Source: Bacteroidia bacterium (GTDB lineage Bacteria > Bacteroidota > Bacteroidia > NS11-12g > UBA955). From it: DNA of 36,461 nucleotides. How positions within the stretch are numbered: position 1 is the stretch's first letter; the number at the start of each line of letters is the position of its first letter. The translations under genes were made by a program, and so were the position numbers. The DNA lies in NCBI GenBank assembly GCA_020853295.1, contig JADYZD010000294.1, positions 1-36,461 of the forward strand, in the 5' to 3' direction. Below, one piece after another: positions 26,969 through 34,080 of this stretch. The notes under the pieces are model-generated. The model worked only from the letters and a program-made list of their open reading frames with translations, was not told where the DNA came from and did no database searches.

Positions 26969-27172
26969 GAATTTTAGTTAGTTCTGTGTTTTTTTAGAAA
27001 ATCGCATGTTCATTTTTGCATAATGTTGGAAACACTAATTCCAGTTGCCAATTGCGTATTAATATGAATTTTACTAAATTGCATTTTGATGCTGTCAAAC
27101 GAGGGATGGGTAATTAACTTGCTAATATTCAAACCTTTGTTTGTATTCACCAATCAAAAGTAACAATTTGCT

Positions 27173-27730
27173 ATGAAAACCATGAAGTACTTGTGCATTC
27201 CATTTCTAATTGTAATGAGTTGTAATAACTCTCAGAAGAGGTTATCTATGTTAGCAACTGAGAAGACGCCAAGTACAAATGGACCAAAAATTTGAGAGTA
27301 TTTTATTAATTCAGGGAATGACTCTACTAAACGGTCAAAAGAGATAGTTTTGTTTACCCATAATCAATTTACGAATAAATTTGAATTGTTGCATATTTAT
27401 AAGCTCAATAGCAGCGTGATTTTTCAATTCTATGATTCTTTGAACAATTTTGAGTGGGAATATTTTCAAAATGACCATGGATTGATGAATTATAGGGTAC
27501 AAAATAAGAAGAGCAGAACCAATACAAAGGAAATTTTAAATTTGTTGACAAAGGATATATTTATAAACCCAAAACTGATCAACAAGGATGGAACTGGAAC
27601 TGTATTGGGTTTGATGTATAATTATCAAGGAGATGTTCGGCACATTCAACATAAAGTTGTGCCTGAATTTAACTTACAGAAATATTTTAGGCGAACAGAT
27701 AGTTTGCCAATGTTATTGATGGAAAAATGA
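27173..27730 (+). pseudogene. Putative lipoprotein gene interrupted by an in-frame TGA
   Basis: ATG 27173 encodes MKTMKYLCIPFLIVMSCNNSQKRLSMLATEKTPSTNGPKI, then TGA at 27293-27295. The same frame continues EYFINSGNDSTKRSKEIVLFTHNQF...LLMEK to the stop at 27730. The track lists only the downstream part (27350..27730). Confidence 0.65.
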
Positions 27731-27784
27731 TTGTTTAGAATTCAAAATTTTAAGGCGAAATACGCAATTTAGATTTTAGAGCTT

Positions 27785-27836
27785 AGAATTAATCCTTAAT
27801 CCTTAATCCTTAATAATTGATAATTAATTATTGATC
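27785..27836. repeat. Heptamer-period repeat (TTAATCC/TTAATAA)
   Basis: Reads ttaatcc|ttaatcc|ttaatcc|ttaataa|ttgataa|ttaatta|ttgatcc, about 60 bp after the 27730 stop. Confidence 0.8.
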
Positions 27837-27916
27837 CCGATGCTCCACTTCGTTCCGATCGTGGATGAATTCCGCCAACCAAAATTTGTTCGTTCCTCCA
27901 AATTTTGGGGCGTCAT

Positions 27917-30160
27917 TCAGTCATCCAACCTCTTCACCTCTATATACTGGTGCGTGCCTTTGATTTTTTCCATCAATTGTTCTAAGTGCTCTACATTTAA
28001 CAAAAACACTTCCAATTGCCCCTCAAATGTGCCATCGTCTTTTCCACGAATATTGATGCTTTTCATATTTACCTCCATATCCTTAGAAATGATGTCTGTA
28101 ATTCTGCTTACAATTCCCACATCATCTATACCACTTACACTTAGTTTTGCTTCAAATGGCTTGTTGTAACCATCGGTGCGCCAAAGTGTAGGTATAATGC
28201 GGTAACCGTATTGGCTCATCAAACGTGTGGCATTCGGACAATTTACCCGGTGCACTTTTACACCTTCTCCTACAGTGATAAAACCAAAAATGGAATCTCC
28301 AGGCAAGGGGTTGCAGCATTTGGCCAAACTGTAATCCATTTCAAAATCATCTCCAATTACAATCATTCCGGTAGCCGGTTTTTTGCGTTCTGTAACCGGT
28401 TTTTTCTTTTTGTTTTCGGGCTGTTTGGTTTCAGAAATTTCAGATTTTACGCCCTTGTTACTCAGAATTTCAGCAAAACGCAATTTTTCCGATTTAATAT
28501 CGCCCATTGCCACTGCATGGTAGAACTCTGCAGCACTGCCCATATTGAAATATTTGGTTAAAATGGCAATGTTTTTTTCATTAAAAACTTGGTCCTGGTT
28601 TTTTAATTTTCTTTCAATTATTTCTTTGCCCAGTGACGATTGTTTGCTCTTTTCCGCTTTTAGGTGTTCCCTGATTTTACTCTTTGCCCTGCCTGTGATT
28701 ACAATATGCAACCAATCAGGATTTACCCTGGGTTTTTGGGTAGTAATAATTTCTACAATATCCCCATTTTTTACCACATGGTTTATGGGAACCAATTTGT
28801 TGTTCACCTTAGCGCCAATGGTACTTTTGCCCACTTCACTGTGAATGGCAAATGCAAAGTCCAAAGCCGTTGACCCAATAGGCAAATTCTTTACATCTCC
28901 CTTTGGGGTAAATATGTAAATTTCTTCTCCTAAAACAGAAAATTTAAACTCACTCACCAAATCAAGGGCTGATAAGTCTTTGTTTTCAAGGGTTTCTTTT
29001 ACCAAATTTAACCAGTTCTCAAAAGCAGCATCTTGTGGGGTAGAAACCTCGTTGCCTTGTTTGTATTTCCAGTGCGCTGCCAAACCACGTTCGGCAATGT
29101 CATTCATCCTTTTGCTGCGAATTTGCACTTCCACCCAACGTCCCATGGGACCTAAAACAGTTGTATGCAAAGCCTCATAACCATTGCTCTTAGGATGGCT
29201 TAACCAATCGCGCAACCTGTTGGTATGCGACCTGTATTTGTCGCTGATAATGGAATACACTTTCCAGCAATCGGCTTTTTCCAAAAAATATGGTGAATTG
29301 ACCACAATACGCACAGCAAAAATGTCGAACACTTCTTCGAAAGGAATGTTCTGTTTCTTCATTTTTTGGGCGATGCTGTAAATGCTTTTTGGCCTTCCCT
29401 GTATTTCAGTAATTTCCAATCCTGATTTTTGTAATTCTATATTGATTGGCTCAATAAATTCTTTAATATATTTCTGCCTGCTATTTTTACTTTCTGCAAT
29501 TTTACCGCTAATTTCTTTGTACAATTCTGGCTCGGTGTATTTCAGTGCCAGGTCTTCCATTTCTGTTTTTACAGCATACAAACCCAGCCTGTGGGCAAGA
29601 GGTGCATAAATGTACAAGGTTTCAGATGCGATTTTCAAACGGGTTTTTTCAGATACCGTTCCAAGGGTGCGCATATTGTGCAGCCTGTCGCACAATTTAA
29701 TTAAAATCACCCTTAAATCTTCACCCAAAGTGAGCAGCATTTTTTTGAAATTTTCTGCTTGAATGCTGCTGTCTTTTTCTACAGTATCAAATACGGTGGA
29801 AATCTTGGTAAGCCCATCGATAATGGAGGCGATTTTAGTACCGAACTTTTGTTCGATATCTTCTACCGTATATTCGGTATCTTCTACCACATCGTGCATA
29901 AGAGCACAAGCTGCGGAAGTAGCACCCAATCCCAATTCGCCCACTGCAATTTGGGCCACCGCTAAGGGGTGAAATATATAAGGTTCACCGCTTTTTCTTA
30001 GGGTACCTTCATGTGCCTTGGCGGCTAGGTCAAAAGCATCACGAACCACTGCGAGTTTTTGTCCGCGGTGTTCTTTTCCAAGGGTGCGCAACAACAACCG
30101 ATACTCTTTTAGGAGTTCTTTTTTGTATTGGCTATATGTTTCACCGTCTAATAAAGGCAT
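27917..30160 (-). CDS. Bifunctional (p)ppGpp synthetase/hydrolase (RelA/SpoT homologue)
   Basis: 747 aa with HD hydrolase motif ALMHDVVEDT, synthetase motifs GRPKSIYSIAQKM and NGYEALHTTVLGP, TGS region (IYIFTPKGDVKNLPIGSTALDFAFAIHSEVG) and C-terminal ACT-like domain. Confidence 0.95.
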   Translation of the reverse strand: MPLLDGETYSQYKKELLKEYRLLLRTLGKEHRGQKLAVVRDAFDLAAKAHEGTLRKSGEPYIFHPLAVAQIAVGELGLGATSAACALMHDVVEDTEYTVEDIEQKFGTKIASIIDGLTKISTVFDTVEKDSSIQAENFKKMLLTLGEDLRVILIKLCDRLHNMRTLGTVSEKTRLKIASETLYIYAPLAHRLGLYAVKTEMEDLALKYTEPELYKEISGKIAESKNSRQKYIKEFIEPINIELQKSGLEITEIQGRPKSIYSIAQKMKKQNIPFEEVFDIFAVRIVVNSPYFLEKADCWKVYSIISDKYRSHTNRLRDWLSHPKSNGYEALHTTVLGPMGRWVEVQIRSKRMNDIAERGLAAHWKYKQGNEVSTPQDAAFENWLNLVKETLENKDLSALDLVSEFKFSVLGEEIYIFTPKGDVKNLPIGSTALDFAFAIHSEVGKSTIGAKVNNKLVPINHVVKNGDIVEIITTQKPRVNPDWLHIVITGRAKSKIREHLKAEKSKQSSLGKEIIERKLKNQDQVFNEKNIAILTKYFNMGSAAEFYHAVAMGDIKSEKLRFAEILSNKGVKSEISETKQPENKKKKPVTERKKPATGMIVIGDDFEMDYSLAKCCNPLPGDSIFGFITVGEGVKVHRVNCPNATRLMSQYGYRIIPTLWRTDGYNKPFEAKLSVSGIDDVGIVSRITDIISKDMEVNMKSINIRGKDDGTFEGQLEVFLLNVEHLEQLMEKIKGTHQYIEVKRLDD

Positions 30161-30172
30161 GCCAAAATGATA

Positions 30173-31540
30173 TTAACAGCTCAGTTTATGGAAATGTTCA
30201 AAAAAACGGGGAATGGTTTCAATTCCTTTAAAATAGTTAAATATGCCATAGTGCTCATTGGGGGAATGTAGTGCATCACTATCAAGGCCAAAACCCATTA
30301 ATACCACTTTGGTTTCCAATTCTTTTTCGAAAAGCGCCACTATGGGAATGCTACCACCACCGCGGGTTGGAATGGGTTCAACACCAAAGGTGTCTTTCAT
30401 GGCAGCTGCGGCAGCTTTATACGCAATACTATCGGTTGGGGTGAGCACAGGTTCGCCACCATGGTGGGGCATTACTTTTACAGTAACTCCTTCAGGTGCA
30501 ATGGAGGTAAAGTGTTTGCTAAACAATTCGGTTATTTCAGCACTGCTTTGGTTGGGCACCAAGCGCATGGATATTTTGGCAAAAGCTTTTGAAGGCAACA
30601 CCGTTTTTGATCCTTCTCCAATATAACCGCCCCATATGCCATTTACATCTAGTGTGGGCCTAATTCCGGTGCGTTCTATGGTAGTAAATCCTTTTTCTCC
30701 CACTACGGCATGAATGCCCAAGTCGGCCATATATTCTTGCTCATCATAAGGAATTTTAGCCATAGCCTCACGTTCAGCTGCCGGAGTTTCAAGTACATTG
30801 TTGTAAAAACCAGGAATGGTAATGTGCTTATTTTCATCGTGCAAGGAGGCAATCATATTACATAGAATATTGATGGGATTTGCCACAGCTCCTCCATAAA
30901 CGCCGCTATGCAAGTCGCGGTTTGGACCAGTAACTTCCACTTCCAAATAACTCAGTCCCCTCAGTCCAATATCAATGCTAGGCACATCATTGGCCACCAT
31001 AGAAGTGTCGCTAATTAAAATGACATCTGCCTTCAATTTTTGTTTGTTGGCTATACAAAAAGGACCCAGGTTACTGCTGCCAACTTCTTCTTCGCCTTCA
31101 ATCATAAATTTGATATTACAGGGCAAAGTGTTGGTTTTCATCATGGTTTCAAAAGCCTTTACATGCATAAAAAATTGGCCTTTGTCATCGGCTGCACCAC
31201 GGGCATATATTTTTCCGTCGCGCACATTGGGTTCAAAGGCGGGCGTGGTCCACAACTCATCTGGAGCAGAGGGTTGAACATCATAATGGCCGTAAACCAG
31301 CACTGTAGGTAAATTGGGGTCGATGATTTTTTCACCGTAAACAATAGGATGCCCCTTGGTGGGTTCAATACTCACATTTTCGGCACCTGCTTGTGTAAGG
31401 TGCTGGGCAACTGCAGCAGCACATTTTTGCACATCATTGGCAAAAGCGGTATCGGCACTAATGCTGGGAATGCGCAATAAGTCGAACAATTCATTCAAAA
31501 ACCGGTCTTTATTTTCCTCTATATATGCTTTCTGGTCCAT
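30173..31540 (-). CDS. M20 family dipeptidase
   Basis: MDQKAYIEENKDRFLNELFDLLRIPSISAD...VLVYGHYDVQPSAPDELWTTPAFEPNVRDGKIYARGAADDKGQ...MIEGEEEVGSSN. The start is moved from 31810 to 31540 because the first 90 track codons are non-homologous and overlap the divergent gene. Confidence 0.92.
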   Translation of the reverse strand: MDQKAYIEENKDRFLNELFDLLRIPSISADTAFANDVQKCAAAVAQHLTQAGAENVSIEPTKGHPIVYGEKIIDPNLPTVLVYGHYDVQPSAPDELWTTPAFEPNVRDGKIYARGAADDKGQFFMHVKAFETMMKTNTLPCNIKFMIEGEEEVGSSNLGPFCIANKQKLKADVILISDTSMVANDVPSIDIGLRGLSYLEVEVTGPNRDLHSGVYGGAVANPINILCNMIASLHDENKHITIPGFYNNVLETPAAEREAMAKIPYDEQEYMADLGIHAVVGEKGFTTIERTGIRPTLDVNGIWGGYIGEGSKTVLPSKAFAKISMRLVPNQSSAEITELFSKHFTSIAPEGVTVKVMPHHGGEPVLTPTDSIAYKAAAAAMKDTFGVEPIPTRGGGSIPIVALFEKELETKVVLMGFGLDSDALHSPNEHYGIFNYFKGIETIPRFFEHFHKLSC

Positions 31541-31706
31541 AGGGTCGCAAGTTACATAAGGCAATTTGCCTGTAAAAGCAATTGTGACTAAATCCTCTGT
31601 GGAAAGGGTGAATAGAAGATAAATTTCGCATTCTGCCCTTAAAAGTGTACATTTTGGTACTGGGTTTGCAAGGTTTGGAGGAATAGGAGTAAATTTGAAC
31701 TTACAA

Positions 31707-32828
31707 ATGCGAGGGTTTAAAAAAGGGTGGCTGGCAGCGTTTTTCATCCTGGTGGTATCTGTGAAGTTGGGCGCACAAGTGCAAAAGCAAACCTTGTATG
31801 TCGACCACAATTACCGTGCAGTATCTAAAGAAAGGGATGCCGCTTTTACCGTTTATGTTTGGGAAACCGGCGATACGGTTCGTTTTGAATCTTACAGCAT
31901 TTCTCCCCGCATTAAATCTGAAGAAGGCTATTATCCCAAAGGAGAAGGTTATGATCTTAGAAATTGTCAACTCAAACGTTTTTGGCCCAACGGCAACTTA
32001 AGGTCTAAGGGAGAATTAAAGCACAGTTGGAATGAAGGAATATGGGAGTATTTTGATGAAGAAGGTACCATATATTCTGAGGTGGCCTATAAAGATGGAG
32101 TGATTCATGGTGATGCAAAGCGTTACTATAAAAATGGATTGGCCAAAACCTTTACTTATGTCAAAAACATCAGAGAAGGAGAGAGCATTTATTTTGATTC
32201 AACTGGCCGCATTTATGCTGTTTGCAATTACCACAACGACTCATTACACGGCATTTGCATTGAATATTTTGAAACTGGAATTATCAAAAGAAAAGCCAAT
32301 TATCAATATGGAGTGTTGAGTACCGATACCCAATATTACGAAAATGGGAATGTATTTAATTGCGAATCATACGACAGCAAAGGCTTGGTGCATGGGCGCT
32401 GTATGATGTTGTTGCCCTCGGGTAAAATTGCCAGGTATGATGAATATTCGCATGGGGATTTGTTGCAAAACAACTGTGTGCACCCGCTAGCTGATGCCGA
32501 TTATGAAGGCGATGATTGTCCGGAAAGACTGCGTGAAGCCAACTATCCTGGTGGAAAAGAGAAGTTTAATGAGTTTATTAATGCCAATCAGGATTACCCC
32601 GAAGAAGCCATGAAATGGAAACAACAAGGCTTGGTGGTTATGGATATTCACATCAATAAATATGGGGCAATTGTTGAAGTAACTCCTGAAAATATTATCC
32701 CAATGGGATTTGGCTTAGAGAAAGAGTGCGAAAGGCTTTTGGGCATGCTTAAAAAATTCGAACCCAAACAATTGAACGGAAAATACATTCCATCGCACAT
32801 GAGTATCCCTTTTGTGTTTATTTTGTAA
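31707..32828 (+). CDS. MORN/YwqK-like repeat protein with C-terminal TonB_C-like domain
   Basis: Signal peptide MRGFKKGWLAAFFILVVSVKLGAQ; repeats such as FWPNGNLRSKGELKHSWNEGIWEYFDEEGTIYSEVAYKDGVIHGDAKRYYKNGLAKT; C-terminus GLVVMDIHINKYGAIVEVTPENIIPMGFGLEKECERLLGMLKKFEP (TonB_C-like). Confidence 0.85.
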   Translation: MRGFKKGWLAAFFILVVSVKLGAQVQKQTLYVDHNYRAVSKERDAAFTVYVWETGDTVRFESYSISPRIKSEEGYYPKGEGYDLRNCQLKRFWPNGNLRSKGELKHSWNEGIWEYFDEEGTIYSEVAYKDGVIHGDAKRYYKNGLAKTFTYVKNIREGESIYFDSTGRIYAVCNYHNDSLHGICIEYFETGIIKRKANYQYGVLSTDTQYYENGNVFNCESYDSKGLVHGRCMMLLPSGKIARYDEYSHGDLLQNNCVHPLADADYEGDDCPERLREANYPGGKEKFNEFINANQDYPEEAMKWKQQGLVVMDIHINKYGAIVEVTPENIIPMGFGLEKECERLLGMLKKFEPKQLNGKYIPSHMSIPFVFIL

Positions 32829-32834
32829 CCCATA

Positions 32835-33017
32835 ATGAACGATACTGCAAGAATATCTGTTGACACATTTAAAATGAACTTGTTTATATGGGAAGTAATC
32901 ATAGCTGCAATTGTATTTACTGCAGCTTGGTTTATTCTTAAAAAGTTTAAAGAAAATGAAATGAAGGCCAAAGAAGAGAACAAAAAATTCAATAAAGGCC
33001 AATCGGGTCCTCAGTAA
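32835..33017 (+). CDS. Small single-pass membrane protein (60 aa), function unknown
   Basis: One TM segment (FIWEVIIAAIVFTAAWFIL) and a charged Lys/Glu tail. Tightly spaced between flanking genes (6 bp and 3 bp gaps). Confidence 0.6.
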   Translation: MNDTARISVDTFKMNLFIWEVIIAAIVFTAAWFILKKFKENEMKAKEENKKFNKGQSGPQ

Positions 33018-33020
33018 TTC

Positions 33021-34019
33021 ATGAATTTACAACACCAGCAAAATATTCGCGCACAACGTTTGGTGGTGGTTACCTCTTTGGTGTTGTTTGCGGCCAAACT
33101 CTATGCTTGGTATATTACCGATTCAGTAGCAGTGCTGTCTGATGCCTTGGAGAGCATTGTAAATGTAGTCAGTGGTTTTTTTGGCTTGTACAGTTTGTAT
33201 TTATCGTCATTGCCCAAAGATAAAAATCACCCGTATGGACATGGTAAAGTAGAATTTCTTTCGGCAGGTGTGGAAGGAATCATGATTTCTATTGCGGGTT
33301 TCATTATCATTTATAAAAGTATTTTGGGTTTGCAAAATATGCATACTCCGCAATCTTTAAATTTAGGTTTGTGGATTATCACGGGTTCGGCAATTGTGAA
33401 TTTTTTTATTGGCAGAATCGCATTGATAAATGGCAAGAAAAACAATAGTTTGGCATTAATTGCCAGCGGCAAACATTTACAAACAGATACCATTTCTACC
33501 TTGGGAATTGTAGTGGGATTGTTGGTGTTCAAATTTACAGGTTGGTTTTGGGTAGATCCAGCAGTGGCCATCGTTTTGGCATTTGTAATTATCTACCATG
33601 GTTTTAAAATCGTACGCCAAAGTGTGGCCGGAATTATGGATGAATCGGATTCTACCTTGCTCATAGAAATGGTGGCGTATTTAAACAAAAATAGAAGCGA
33701 AAATTGGGTGGATTTGCACAATTTAAGGATTATAAAATACGGCAGTGTATTGCACCTCGATTGCCATTTAACTGTACCTTGGTATTTGAATGTTCATGAA
33801 GCGCATGATGAAGTAGATAGGCTGCAGCATTTGTTGCAATCTCAATATGGTGATAGCGTGGAGTTGTTTGTACATACCGACGGTTGCCTCGATTTTTCAT
33901 GCCGCATTTGCGACAAACAAAACTGTGGAGTACGCCAACATCCATTTGAAAAGCGAATGGAGTGGAATATGGATTTGATTTCTTCCAATTCTAAGCACCG
34001 CATTCCTGCTGCGCAATAA
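33021..34019 (+). CDS. Cation diffusion facilitator (CDF) family transporter
   Basis: VVVTSLVLFAAKLYAWYITDSVAVLSDALESIVNVVSGFFGLYSLYLSSLPKDKNHPYGHGKVEFLSAGVEG, plus a C-terminal Cys-rich tail DGCLDFSCRICDKQNCGVRQHPF. Confidence 0.95.
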   Translation: MNLQHQQNIRAQRLVVVTSLVLFAAKLYAWYITDSVAVLSDALESIVNVVSGFFGLYSLYLSSLPKDKNHPYGHGKVEFLSAGVEGIMISIAGFIIIYKSILGLQNMHTPQSLNLGLWIITGSAIVNFFIGRIALINGKKNNSLALIASGKHLQTDTISTLGIVVGLLVFKFTGWFWVDPAVAIVLAFVIIYHGFKIVRQSVAGIMDESDSTLLIEMVAYLNKNRSENWVDLHNLRIIKYGSVLHLDCHLTVPWYLNVHEAHDEVDRLQHLLQSQYGDSVELFVHTDGCLDFSCRICDKQNCGVRQHPFEKRMEWNMDLISSNSKHRIPAAQ

Positions 34020-34080
34020 CCAGTTTATCCCAGAATTTCCTAATTTTTGTCTGAATCCTTTCGCAAGAAAACCTGATGAA

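Noticed and set aside
27293-27295. TGA as a selenocysteine codon
   Set aside because: No recognisable SECIS-like hairpin or selenoprotein family. A simple nonsense change is more economical.
31541-31810. 90-codon N-terminal extension of the M20 dipeptidase
   Set aside because: Overlaps the signal-peptide region of the divergent MORN gene. Family homology starts at MDQKAY (31540).
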